Assembly: GCF_900102145.1 (NCBI RefSeq)
Contig: NZ_FNBC01000006.1
Coordinates: 1 to 64,000 of the forward strand
Origin: Thermus arciformis
Lineage (GTDB): Bacteria; Deinococcota; Deinococci; Deinococcales; Thermaceae
Length of the DNA stretch: 64,000 nucleotides
Reading direction: 5' to 3'
In this document: piece after piece, positions 31,642-39,896 of the stretch
Position numbering within the stretch: the first letter of the stretch is position 1
Layout of the letters: each line of letters starts with the position of its first letter
Position numbers and translations under genes: made by a program
The notes under the pieces: model-generated
The model's database searches: none
The model's input: the letters and a program-made list of their open reading frames with translations, nothing else
What the model was told of the DNA's origin: nothing

Positions 31642-32709
31642 CTAGTACCTAAAGGGCCAGGTGCGGAAGTAGCTTCGCACCAGGCGCCACCAGTTGTAAA
31701 GCCCCCTAGGCTCAAACACCAGGAAGAGGACGATGACGAGGCCGAAGGCGAAGGGACGGAGGGCGCTCGCCACGTCCACCCCAGCCACGCTGAAGCCCAG
31801 GGCCTTGATGAGGTTGGAAAGGGCCTCCATGTTCACGTCCAGAAGCTCCAAAAAGGCGGGCCCCAGGAAGCTTCCCACCAGGGTCCCGAGCCCCCCCACG
31901 ATGGCCATGGCCAGGAGCTTGATGGAGACGGCGAAGGTGTAGTCCTCTATGACCACCGCCCGGGAGAGGTAGGCGTAAAGCACCCCGGCCACCCCGGCGT
32001 AGAAGGCCCCCAGGGCGAAGGCGAAGAGCTTGGTGCGCCCCGGGTCCATGCCCATGGCGTCCGCCGCCCGGTCGTTGTCCCGCACGGCCACCAGGGCCCT
32101 CCCGTACCTGGTGCGCAGAAGGTTGCGCCAGAAAAGGGCCAGAAGGACCAGCACGGCGAGGCTCACGTAGTACCAGAAGTGGTAGTGGTTGCGGAAACCC
32201 ACCTCGTACCCCAGAAAGCTCACCCGGGGCAGGTCCATGGCCCCCCCCTGCCGTAAAAGGGGCATATGCCCCACGGTCCATTCAAAGACCATCTGGAAGG
32301 CCAGGGTGGCCATGGCCAAATAGAGGTGCTTCACCCTAAGGCTCGGGATGCCCACAAGAAAACCGAAGAAGGCCGCCACCAGGCCCCCCAAGGGAAGAAC
32401 CAGCCAGAAGGGCAGGCCCTGGGGGGCGAGAAGGGCCGCGGTGTACGCCCCCACCCCCATGAAGGCCGCCTGGCCGATGTTGATGAGCCCCGCATACCCC
32501 GTGGTGACGTTGAGCCCCAAGACGGCGAGGCTGTAGACCAGGATCAGGTCCAGGATGAAGACCTGAGTGCGGGAAAGAAACTGGGGGAGCACCAGGAGAA
32601 AGGCCAGGAAGAGGAGCAGAGAGACCAGCTCCCGGTGAGTGGCGAAGAGGCTCGCGTCCTCCTCGTACCGGGTGCGGTAGTTTCCGGTCTGGGCCCAGGG
32701 GTTCTTCAT
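31642..32709 (-). CDS. livM: Branched-chain amino acid-type ABC transporter permease LivM
   Basis: This 355-residue membrane protein has about ten helices and the LivM signatures NVTTGYAGLINIGQAAFMG and the EAA-like loop DNDRAADAMGMDPGRTKLFA. It overlaps livH by 4 nt (ATGA). Confidence 0.92.
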   Translation of the reverse strand: MKNPWAQTGNYRTRYEEDASLFATHRELVSLLLFLAFLLVLPQFLSRTQVFILDLILVYSLAVLGLNVTTGYAGLINIGQAAFMGVGAYTAALLAPQGLPFWLVLPLGGLVAAFFGFLVGIPSLRVKHLYLAMATLAFQMVFEWTVGHMPLLRQGGAMDLPRVSFLGYEVGFRNHYHFWYYVSLAVLVLLALFWRNLLRTRYGRALVAVRDNDRAADAMGMDPGRTKLFAFALGAFYAGVAGVLYAYLSRAVVIEDYTFAVSIKLLAMAIVGGLGTLVGSFLGPAFLELLDVNMEALSNLIKALGFSVAGVDVASALRPFAFGLVIVLFLVFEPRGLYNWWRLVRSYFRTWPFRY

Positions 32710-33599
32710 ACGCGCTCAATCTCCTCCGTGCCGAAAAGCCCGTGGGGCTTGAACCAAAGGACGAGAAGGAGGACCAGGAAGGGGAAGACGTCCCGGGTTC
32801 CCCCGCCGGGGACAAAGGGGTCCAGGTAGCCCGCCGCCAGGTTCTCCAAGACGCCGATGATGATCCCCGCCACCACCGCCCCGGGGATGGAGTCCAGCCC
32901 CCCCAGGATGACCACGGGGAAGACCTTAAGGCCAATGTGCACCAGCCCGTCCAGGTTCAGGCCGGAGATGGTGCCCACCACGATCCCCGCCGCCGCCGCG
33001 GTGAGCCCTGCCGCCGCCCAGGCCAGGGCGAAGACCTTCTCCACGGAAACCCCGAGGCTTAAGGCCGCCATCTGGTCGTCGGCCACGCTCCGCATGGCGA
33101 TCCCTAAGGTGGAGCGCTGGAAGAACCAGGTGAAGAGGACGAGGAAGCCCAGGGTAAAGGCCACGGCGAGAAGCTGGGCGTAGGAAACCTGCACCCCAAG
33201 GACGCTCACCCCCCCAGGGGGCAGGAAGGCGGGGTAGCTGAAGTTGCCCGCCCCGAAGGGGGTGAGGTGGATCAAGCCGTCAAGGAGGGAGGCGAGGCCG
33301 ATGGTGGCCATGATGACCGAGATGATGGGCTGGCCCACCATGCGCTTCAGGAAGACCCGCTCCACCCCGAAGCCCAACAGGGCGGTGAGGGCCAAGGCCA
33401 AGGCCGCCGCCAGCAAGAAGGGGGCGCCCAAGGAGGCCATGGCCCAGTAGGCCAGGAAGGCCCCGATGGCGATGAACTGCCCCTGGGCGAAGTTCACCAC
33501 CCGGCTCGCCTTGTAGATGAGGACGAAGCCCAAGGCGGCGAGGGCGTAGACGAGCCCCAGCACCACCCCCGAGAAGAGAAGCTGCAGGAAGAAGCTCAC
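32706..33599 (-). CDS. livH: Branched-chain amino acid-type ABC transporter permease LivH
   Basis: This 297-residue permease has about eight helices, with VNFAQGQFIAIGAFLAYW near the N-terminus and DDQMAALSLGVSVEKVFALA as the cytoplasmic coupling loop. The GTG at 33599 overlaps the acyl-CoA ligase stop (GTGA); the frame runs 9 codons further upstream into that gene, which I reject. Confidence 0.92.
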   Translation of the reverse strand: MSFFLQLLFSGVVLGLVYALAALGFVLIYKASRVVNFAQGQFIAIGAFLAYWAMASLGAPFLLAAALALALTALLGFGVERVFLKRMVGQPIISVIMATIGLASLLDGLIHLTPFGAGNFSYPAFLPPGGVSVLGVQVSYAQLLAVAFTLGFLVLFTWFFQRSTLGIAMRSVADDQMAALSLGVSVEKVFALAWAAAGLTAAAAGIVVGTISGLNLDGLVHIGLKVFPVVILGGLDSIPGAVVAGIIIGVLENLAAGYLDPFVPGGGTRDVFPFLVLLLVLWFKPHGLFGTEEIERV

Positions 33600-35530
33600 G
33601 CGGGCACCTCCTCCCTCAGGTCCCACACGGGCACCCGGGCCCGAAGCCGCTGGACGCTCCCGTCTTGGTAGCGGTACTCCGCCTCCACCTCCACCTCCTG
33701 GGCGCCGGAGTAGAGGGCCTCCACCAGGGGGGCGTACTTCTTGGCGATGAGGCCCCGGCGCACCTTGCCCGTGCGGGTAAGCTCCTCGTCGTCGGCGTCA
33801 AGGAGCTTGTAGAGGAGGACAAAGCGGCGGACCCTAAGCTCCTCCGGAAGCCCCTGGTTCACCTTCTCCACCTCCTTGCGGATGAGCTCGGCCACCTCGG
33901 GCTTCAAGGAGAGGTCCAGGTAGGTGGTGTAGGCCAGGCCCCGGTCCTCGGCCCACTTGCCCACGGTCTGGGGGTCTATGTTGAGGAAGGCCGCCAGATA
34001 GGGCTTCCGGTCCCCGAAGACCACCGCCTCCTTGATGTAGGGGGAGAACTTGAGCTTGTTCTCCACGAACTGGGGGCTGAAGACCGTGCCCTTCTCCGTG
34101 CGCATCACGTCGGAGAGGCGGTCAATGACCACCAGGTGGCCGTCCTCCGTGAGGTAGCCCGCGTCCCCGGTGTGGAGCCACCCGTCCCCGAAGGTCTCCT
34201 GGGTGGCCTCGGGCCTCTCCCAGTACCCGGCGCAAACGGCGTCGGAGCGGCAGAGGATCTCCCCCTCCTCGCTGATCCGCACCTCCGTCCCGGGGATGGG
34301 GAGGCCCACGGTCTCGTGGCGCACGTCCCCATCCCGGTGGACGAAGGCGATGCCGATGATCTCCGTCTGGCCGTAGATCTGCTTGAGGTTGACCCCGATG
34401 GCGTGGAAGAAACGGAAGACGTCGGGGCCCAAAGCGGCCCCCCCGGTGTAGGCCCGGCGGAGGCGGAGGAAGCCCAGCTGGTCCCGCAAGGGCTTGAAGA
34501 GGACCTGGTCGGCGAACCAGTAGGCGAGGCGAAGCCCTAGGGGCATGGGCTTCCCCCGCATGCGGTAGTCCGCCGCCCAGTAGCCGAGGCGCAAAAGCCG
34601 CTCGTAGACAAAGCGGTTGAAGGCGTAGCTTTCCGAGATCCGCACCCAGATCTGGCTCTGGATCCCCTCCCAGACCCTGGGCGGGCTGAACATCACGTGG
34701 GGGCCGATCTCCTTGAGGTCCTGCATGGCGGTCTCCACGGCCTCGGGGAAGTTCACGGCGAACCCCCCGGTGAGGGCCATGGCCACGGACATCATCTGCT
34801 CCCCGATCCAGGCCAGGGGGAGGAAGGAGAGGTAGTCGTCCGTGGGGAGGAGGGGGTCCACCTCCTGCAGGGCCACCCCCATGTGGATGAGGTTGCGGTG
34901 GCGGAGCATGGCCGCCTTGGGGCGCCCCGTGGTGCCGGAGGTGGAGGAGAGGTGGCAGACCTCCTCGGGGTTCGCTTCCAGGAGGAGCTTCTCCACCGCG
35001 TCCGGGTGCTTCCTCCGGTGCTCCCGCCCCCGCTCCAGCACCTCGGCGAAGGAGAGGAGCCAGGGGTCCTTGTAGCCCCGCATCCCCTTCTCGTCCTCGT
35101 AGATCACGTAGCGAACGTGGGGGATCTCGCTTCGGATCTCGTAGAGCTTGTCCACCTGCTCCTGGTCCTCGGCGAGGACCACGCTCGCCCCCGTGTACTG
35201 GAGCATGTAGGCGATCTCGGGGGGGAGGCTGCTCTGGTAAACCCCCACGCTGATCCCCCGCACCGCCTGGGCCCCGAGCTCGGCGTAGAGCCATTCGGGG
35301 ATGTTGTCGGCGATGACGGCGAGCCGCTCCCCCGGCCCAAACCCCAGGGAGAGGAGGCCGTGGGCGAAGAGGAGGACGTTCTCGTAGTACTGGGCGTAGG
35401 TGATCTCGTTCCAGATGCCGTAGTCCTTCTCCCGGAGGGCCACCCGGTCCCCTTCCTGCTCCGCCCTTAGCCTCAGGAGCTGGGGCAGGGTGTAGCGCTT
35501 CATCTCGTAGGAGGGCCTCAAGGCCTTCAC
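33596..35530 (-). CDS. AMP-dependent acyl-CoA synthetase (long-chain or aryl acid type)
   Basis: This 644-residue adenylate-forming ligase activates a carboxylic acid to its CoA thioester. It has the P-loop TSGTTGRPKAAML (about residue 195-207), YGQTE (about 385), and DGWLHTGDAGYLTEDGHL with the hinge DRLSDVMRTEKG. Length and motifs match the long-chain acyl-CoA synthetase class. It lies between livG and livH with 4-nt overlaps on both sides, so uptake and CoA activation of the same substrate are plausible. Confidence 0.9.
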   Translation of the reverse strand: MKALRPSYEMKRYTLPQLLRLRAEQEGDRVALREKDYGIWNEITYAQYYENVLLFAHGLLSLGFGPGERLAVIADNIPEWLYAELGAQAVRGISVGVYQSSLPPEIAYMLQYTGASVVLAEDQEQVDKLYEIRSEIPHVRYVIYEDEKGMRGYKDPWLLSFAEVLERGREHRRKHPDAVEKLLLEANPEEVCHLSSTSGTTGRPKAAMLRHRNLIHMGVALQEVDPLLPTDDYLSFLPLAWIGEQMMSVAMALTGGFAVNFPEAVETAMQDLKEIGPHVMFSPPRVWEGIQSQIWVRISESYAFNRFVYERLLRLGYWAADYRMRGKPMPLGLRLAYWFADQVLFKPLRDQLGFLRLRRAYTGGAALGPDVFRFFHAIGVNLKQIYGQTEIIGIAFVHRDGDVRHETVGLPIPGTEVRISEEGEILCRSDAVCAGYWERPEATQETFGDGWLHTGDAGYLTEDGHLVVIDRLSDVMRTEKGTVFSPQFVENKLKFSPYIKEAVVFGDRKPYLAAFLNIDPQTVGKWAEDRGLAYTTYLDLSLKPEVAELIRKEVEKVNQGLPEELRVRRFVLLYKLLDADDEELTRTGKVRRGLIAKKYAPLVEALYSGAQEVEVEAEYRYQDGSVQRLRARVPVWDLREEVPA

Positions 35531-36288
35531 GCTTCCACCCCCAGATAGGCCTCCTGCACCCTGGGGTTCTTCGCCACCTCCTCGGGCCTCCCCTCGGCGA
35601 TGACCTGGCCGAAGTCCAGGACGTAGACCCGGTCGGAGATGTCCATGACCACCCCCAGGTCGTGCTCAATGAGGATCACCGTGGTGCCCCGGGCCCGGAT
35701 CTCCAGGACGAAACGCACCATGTCCTCCTTTTCCTCGAGGGTCATCCCGGCCATGGGCTCGTCCAGGAGGAGGAGCTTGGGGGAAAGGGCCAGGGCCCGG
35801 GCCACCTCCACCCGCTTCCTCACCCCGTAGGGGAGGTTCCCCACCAGGGCCTTGCGGTAAGGCTCCAGCTCCATGAAGTCAATGACCTCCTCCACGGCCC
35901 GGCGGTTTTCCACCTCCTTTTTCAGGGCCTTCCCGTAGAAGACCCCGGCGGCGAGGAGGCCGTAGCTCAGGTGGGTGTGCCGGGCCAGCATGAGGTTTTC
36001 CAGCACGGTGAGGCCTGAGAAGAGCTCTATGTTTTGAAAGGCGCGGGCGACCCCCAGCTTGGTGATGGCGTGAGGGCTCGCCCGGGTGATCTCCTGCCCC
36101 TCAAAGAGGATGCGTCCTCGCTGGGGATGGTAGAAGCCGGAGATGCAGTTCAAAAGGCTCGTCTTCCCCGCCCCGTTGGGCCCGATCACCGAGACGAGCT
36201 CCCCCCTTTCCACCCGCAGGGAGACCCCGGCGAGGGCCGCCACGCCGCCAAAGGTTAAGGTGATGCGCTCCACGGAAAGCTGGGCCAC
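35527..36288 (-). CDS. livG: Branched-chain amino acid-type ABC transporter ATP-binding protein LivG
   Basis: This 253-residue ATPase has Walker [17 protein letters not shown], the signature LPYGVRKRVEVARAL and Walker B LLLLDEPMAGM. It is the first gene of the operon. GTG start at 36288 with GGGAGGAG upstream. The promoter and operator candidates lie within 60 nt. Confidence 0.93.
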   Translation of the reverse strand: MAQLSVERITLTFGGVAALAGVSLRVERGELVSVIGPNGAGKTSLLNCISGFYHPQRGRILFEGQEITRASPHAITKLGVARAFQNIELFSGLTVLENLMLARHTHLSYGLLAAGVFYGKALKKEVENRRAVEEVIDFMELEPYRKALVGNLPYGVRKRVEVARALALSPKLLLLDEPMAGMTLEEKEDMVRFVLEIRARGTTVILIEHDLGVVMDISDRVYVLDFGQVIAEGRPEEVAKNPRVQEAYLGVEA

Positions 36289-36300
36289 GGGCTCCTCCCT

Positions 36301-36310
36301 AACGACCGTT
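36301..36310. promoter_or_regulatory. Inverted-repeat operator candidate AACGACCGTT
   Basis: AACG-AC-CGTT lies just downstream of the livG -10 on the minus strand, at or next to the transcription start. It fits the AACGNNCGTT core that I recall for the TetR-family repressor PaaR of T. thermophilus. A repressor here would block livG operon initiation. The regulator is not in this window. Confidence 0.45.
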
Positions 36311-36318
36311 TACCGGGG

Positions 36319-36347
36319 AGTATAGGGGAGGCCAGCGAGGTTGTCAA
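36319..36347 (-). promoter_or_regulatory. Strong sigma-A promoter of the livG operon
   Basis: On the minus strand there is a perfect TTGACA (36342-36347), a 17-nt spacer and TATACT (36319-36324). It is the best-matching promoter in the window and gives a leader of about 25 nt with a ribosome site. Confidence 0.8.
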
Positions 36348-36398
36348 CGCCGTGGGGGCTTGCCTGCAAAAATCCGTTAGGCCAGACTCCGCCTCCCT

Positions 36399-36409
36399 TA
36401 TGCTACACT
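36399..36409 (+). promoter_or_regulatory. -10 candidates of the rnpA/rpmH operon
   Basis: Overlapping hexamers TATGCT (36399-36404) and TACACT (36404-36409) lie about 40 nt upstream of the rnpA start. CGTTAGG occurs at 36375-36381 and again at 36410-36416, flanking them. No convincing -35 was found. Confidence 0.4.
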
Positions 36410-36447
36410 CGTTAGGGTGTCGGGGGCCCAAGGCCCCAGGGAGGGAA

Positions 36448-36939
36448 ATGGATGAAAAGGACCTGGCAGCCCAACCGGAGGAAGCGGGCCAAGACCCACG
36501 GCTTCCGGGCCCGCATGAGGACCCCAGGCGGCAGGAAGGTGCTGAAGCGCAGGCGGCAGAAGGGCCGCTGGCGCCTCACGCCCGCGGTGCGGAAGCCCTA
36601 AGCCCCAAGCCCCCCACCCCGGGGGGCAAGCTCCTTTCGCTGAAGGGCGACCGGGCCTTCCAGCGCCTCCGCAAGGGAAAGGCGGGAAGGGGCCGCTACG
36701 TGAGCGTGAAGTGGCTTCCCGCCTCCGAGCTTCGCGTGGGCATCGTGGTCTCCAAGAAGGTGGGCAAGGCGGTGGTGCGCAACCGCATCAAGCGGCGGCT
36801 TAGGGAGGTCCTCCGCCGCCTCCACCTTCCCAAGGCCCACCTCCTCCTGGTGGCGAGCCCCGAGGCCCGGGAGGCGGACTTCGCCGCCCTCTTCCAGGAC
36901 GTGGTGCGGGCCTTGAGGAAAAGCGGGCTGGTACAATAG
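36448..36939 (+). CDS. rnpA: Ribonuclease P protein component, extended Thermus type
   Basis: This is the 163-residue protein subunit of RNase P, which processes tRNA 5' ends. The RNA-binding core is residues of about 60-163, with the family signature [12 protein letters not shown]. The first ~55 residues are a Pro/Glu-rich extension that no ordinary RnpA has; it exists because the gene starts 4 nt before rpmH and contains that whole gene in another frame. The ATG at 36448 has GGGAGGGA just upstream, serving both starts. This arrangement has been described for Thermus. The frame is open further upstream to 36352, but that extension lacks a ribosome site. Confidence 0.93.
   Translation: MDEKDLAAQPEEAGQDPRLPGPHEDPRRQEGAEAQAAEGPLAPHARGAEALSPKPPTPGGKLLSLKGDRAFQRLRKGKAGRGRYVSVKWLPASELRVGIVVSKKVGKAVVRNRIKRRLREVLRRLHLPKAHLLLVASPEAREADFAALFQDVVRALRKSGLVQ
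36452..36601 (+). CDS. rpmH: 50S ribosomal protein L34, nested inside rnpA
   Basis: This 49-residue basic ribosomal protein begins [20 protein letters not shown], the L34 signature, and ends in VRKP. It is fully inside the rnpA coding region in the +1 frame relative to rnpA, with start codons only 4 nt apart and one shared Shine-Dalgarno. Absence of the usual separate rpmH confirms this is the true gene. Confidence 0.95.
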   Translation: MKRTWQPNRRKRAKTHGFRARMRTPGGRKVLKRRRQKGRWRLTPAVRKP

Positions 36940-36944
36940 GCGGC

Positions 36945-37193
36945 GTGCGCGGCTTGCTGATCCTTCTGGTGAAGGCCTACCGGCGCTTCCTCTCCCCCCT
37001 CAAGCCCAAGACCTGCCGCTTTCACCCCACCTGCTCCGCCTACGCCCTCGAGGCCCTGGAGCGCCACGGGGCCTTCTGGGGCAGCTACCTGGCGGCAAGG
37101 CGCCTCCTCCGGTGCCACCCCCTAAACCCCGGAGGGCTGGACCCCGTGCCCCTCGTCTTCCCGCCCCGGCGGGCCAAGGAGGAGGCCCGATGA
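36945..37193 (+). CDS. yidD: Membrane protein insertion efficiency factor YidD
   Basis: This 82-residue peripheral membrane protein has the YidD signature [15 protein letters not shown] followed by [17 protein letters not shown]. It normally sits between rnpA and yidC, as here, and helps membrane protein insertion. GTG start 5 nt after rnpA; stop overlaps yidC (ATGA). Confidence 0.95.
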   Translation: MRGLLILLVKAYRRFLSPLKPKTCRFHPTCSAYALEALERHGAFWGSYLAARRLLRCHPLNPGGLDPVPLVFPPRRAKEEAR

Positions 37194-38479
37194 GAAGCCT
37201 GGCTTTGGCCCTCCTCCTGGTCCCCGCCTTGGCCCTGGAGGCCACCTTCAAGGACGTGGATGTGAACGGGGACGGCGTGCCGGAGAAGGTGGCCGTCACC
37301 AACCTCATGGACCTGGCCTTCAACGAGGCAGGCCAGGTGGTGGGCTGGTACGTGAAGACCTACAAAGGAACGGCCTTCAACGACTACACCCGCGCCCCCA
37401 ACCTGAGCCCAAACGGCCCGGTGGTGGCCCCCGAGGGCTTCACCCCAAAGAAGGCGGAGTTCGCCGTGGAGAATGGCCGCCTTCTCGCCCGCTTTCAAGG
37501 CCAGGAGGGTACCCTCACCTACCGCATAGAGAAGGGGCGCTACACGGTGAGCGTGGAGGCGGACTTCCCCCTCACCCTGCGGCTTTCCGCCCAGGGCGCC
37601 TCCAAAATCCTCCTGGAAGGCCAGAAGGAGCCCCTGCCCAGCGGGGAGGGCCAGGCCCGCTACCTGGCCTGGCAGACCCGGCCCAAGGCGGGCTACGCCC
37701 TGGTGGCCTTCGCCGAGAGGCCCTTTGCGGCCAAGCTTCTCGGAAAGGGGGGGGAAGTGGACCTCCGCCCCGGGGAGGCCCTGAAGGTCTACGGGGGCCA
37801 GAACGAGCTCGTCCGCTTCCACGTGGAAGGCCTCCTTCCTCTCCCCGGCCTCTTCGCCCCCAACATTTGGGGCCAGCTCTCCCTAGGCCTTCTCTGGCTC
37901 ATGGAGACCGCCTTCCGCTACACGGGGAGCTGGGGCCTGGCCATCCTCTTCCTCACCCTGGTGGTGCGGCTTCTCCTCTGGCCCCTCATGCACCAGCAGT
38001 TCAAGAGCATGGCGGAGATGCAACGCCTCCAGCCCCTCATCCAGAAGATCAACGAGAAGTACAAGGACGACCCCAACAAGCGGGCGGAGGCCACCATGAA
38101 GCTCTACCAGGAGCACAAGGTGAACCCCGCCGCGGGCTGCCTGCCCCTTTTGGTCCAGATGCCCATCCTCTTCATCCTCTGGAAGGTGATCGCCAACTAC
38201 GAGTTCGGGCAGGGCTTCCTCTGGATCCCCGACCTGGCCCTCCCCGACCCCTTCTACATCCTCCCCGCCCTCTACGTGGCCAGCACCTTCCTCTCCACCT
38301 GGGTTTCCGCCCACGGGAACAAGGACCTCATCCGCCAGAGCCTCTTCATGAACCTCATCTTCATCTTCCTCGTCTTGCAGTTCCCCTCGGGGGTCACCCT
38401 CTACTGGGTGCTTTCCAACCTCATCGGCCTCCTCCAGCAGTGGCTCATCAACAAGAGCCTGAAGCCGGTGACGGCGTAA
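37190..38479 (+). CDS. yidC: Membrane protein insertase YidC
   Basis: This 429-residue insertase has an N-terminal signal or anchor ([15 protein letters not shown]), a periplasmic beta domain (about residues 20-210), then the five-helix Oxa1 core beginning at about 225 with the conserved Arg in [40 protein letters not shown] is a second signature. The ATG at 37190 overlaps yidD; an open frame from 37112 is a read-back into yidD. Confidence 0.96.
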   Translation: MRSLALALLLVPALALEATFKDVDVNGDGVPEKVAVTNLMDLAFNEAGQVVGWYVKTYKGTAFNDYTRAPNLSPNGPVVAPEGFTPKKAEFAVENGRLLARFQGQEGTLTYRIEKGRYTVSVEADFPLTLRLSAQGASKILLEGQKEPLPSGEGQARYLAWQTRPKAGYALVAFAERPFAAKLLGKGGEVDLRPGEALKVYGGQNELVRFHVEGLLPLPGLFAPNIWGQLSLGLLWLMETAFRYTGSWGLAILFLTLVVRLLLWPLMHQQFKSMAEMQRLQPLIQKINEKYKDDPNKRAEATMKLYQEHKVNPAAGCLPLLVQMPILFILWKVIANYEFGQGFLWIPDLALPDPFYILPALYVASTFLSTWVSAHGNKDLIRQSLFMNLIFIFLVLQFPSGVTLYWVLSNLIGLLQQWLINKSLKPVTA

Positions 38480-38488
38480 ACTGGGCTT

Positions 38489-39076
38489 ATGGACGAGAAG
38501 AAAAAGAACATTGACGACCTCCTCGCCGACCTCGGGGTGCTGGAGGAGGCCCCCGTGGAGGTGGGGCTCAAGGAGGCGGGAAAGGAGGAAAGGCCCAAAA
38601 GCCCCAAGGAGGTGCTGGAGGGCTTTCTGGTGGGGCTTCTCCTGCGCCTGGACCCGGGGTACCACGTGGAGGTGCGCCAGGAGGGGAACCTCCTCAAGGC
38701 CGAGGTCAAAGGGGGAGACCTGGGCCGCTTCATCGGCAAGGAAGGCCGGACCCTGAAGGCGGTGGAGTACCTGGCGGGGGTGGTCCTGGCCAAGCACTTC
38801 GGGGGGGAGTACCGCGTGGTCCTGGACGCCGCGGGCTACCGCAGGCGCCGGGAGGAGAGGATCCGCAAGCTGGCCGAGGAGGCCGCCCTCACCGTGGAGC
38901 TCACGGGCGAGCCCCTGCCCCTCCCCCCCATGCGCCCCTCGGAAAGGCGCATCGTGCACATGCTCCTCAAAAACCACCCCAAGGTGACCACGGAAAGCCA
39001 AGGGGAGGGGGAGGAACGGCACGTGGTGGTCTACCCCCGTGATAAGGCTCCTCCGGGAACTGGAAAGGAGGCTTGA
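38489..39076 (+). CDS. jag: KH/R3H RNA-binding protein Jag (KhpB)
   Basis: This 195-residue protein has the Jag arrangement: a short acidic N-terminal Jag-N-like part, a type II KH domain with GRFIGKEGRTLKAVEYLAG (about residues 78-96), and an R3H domain with PLPPMRPSERRIVHMLL. It binds RNA and is regularly linked to yidC. Its end overlaps prmC. Confidence 0.92.
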   Translation: MDEKKKNIDDLLADLGVLEEAPVEVGLKEAGKEERPKSPKEVLEGFLVGLLLRLDPGYHVEVRQEGNLLKAEVKGGDLGRFIGKEGRTLKAVEYLAGVVLAKHFGGEYRVVLDAAGYRRRREERIRKLAEEAALTVELTGEPLPLPPMRPSERRIVHMLLKNHPKVTTESQGEGEERHVVVYPRDKAPPGTGKEA

Positions 39077-39896
39077 GGCCGCGGGCCTCCCCAGGGGCGA
39101 AGCCTGGGACCTTTTGGGCCTGGCCACGGGCCTTCCCCGGAAGGCCCTTTTCCTAAAGCTTCGGGAGCCCCCGCCCCCGGGAAGCGAGGCCCGGGCCATG
39201 GCCTTGCTGGAAAAGCGGCTTTCGGGCTACCCCCTCCAGTACCTCCTGGGGGAGGTGGAGTTCTTCGGCCTGCCCCTCCGGGTGGAGGAAGGGGTGCTCA
39301 TCCCCAGGCCCGAGACGGAGGGGCTGGTGGCCCTGGCCCTGGGGCTTCCCCTCCCCCCAAGGCCGCGCATCCTGGACGTGGGCGCGGGCACGGGGGCCAT
39401 CGCCTTGGCCCTGAAGCGGCACCTGCCCGAGGCGGAGGTCTACGCCACCGAGGTGGACCCCAAGGCCCTGGCCCTGGCGGAGGAGAACGCCAGGCGCCTG
39501 GGGCTTCCCGTGGCCTTTCTCCCCGCCTCCTTGACCGGGGGGCTCAGGGGCCTGGACCTGGTGGTGGCCAACCCCCCTTACCTCCCCGAGGCCTACCGGG
39601 AGAGCGCCCCCAAGGAGCTCGCCTTTGAAAACCCCCTGGCCCTCTACGCCGGGCCGGAAGGCCTCTCGGTGGCCCGCCCCCTGGCCCAGGAGGCCTGGGA
39701 GGCCCTTCGGGCGGGGGGCTTCCTCCTCCTGGAGCTCGCCCCGGAAAACGTCCACCTCCTCGCCCAGGAGCTTCGGGAAAGGGGCTGGGAGGGGGTGGAG
39801 GTGCTAAGGGACCTCGCGGGTCGGGACCGGTACCTCCGGGCCCGGAGGCCCCCCGAGAAGCCCGAAGGCGAGGAGGGGCCGCTCGCTGGTCCGTAG
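39039..39896 (+). CDS. prmC: Peptide chain release factor glutamine methyltransferase
   Basis: This 285-residue enzyme methylates the GGQ glutamine of release factors. SAM motif DVGAGTGAIALAL and catalytic VVANPPYLP are present, and the N-terminal helical substrate-binding domain with GYPLQYLLGEVEFFG and LIPRPETE is intact. The GTG at 39039 lies 38 nt inside jag. The last 93 nt overlap the convergent DUF3084 gene. Confidence 0.93.
   Translation: MIRLLRELERRLEAAGLPRGEAWDLLGLATGLPRKALFLKLREPPPPGSEARAMALLEKRLSGYPLQYLLGEVEFFGLPLRVEEGVLIPRPETEGLVALALGLPLPPRPRILDVGAGTGAIALALKRHLPEAEVYATEVDPKALALAEENARRLGLPVAFLPASLTGGLRGLDLVVANPPYLPEAYRESAPKELAFENPLALYAGPEGLSVARPLAQEAWEALRAGGFLLLELAPENVHLLAQELRERGWEGVEVLRDLAGRDRYLRARRPPEKPEGEEGPLAGP

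Noticed and set aside
36352-36447. An upstream extension of rnpA giving 195 residues
   Set aside because: It runs across the promoter region and lacks a ribosome site. The ATG at 36448 has GGGAGGGA and matches the 163-residue Thermus protein.
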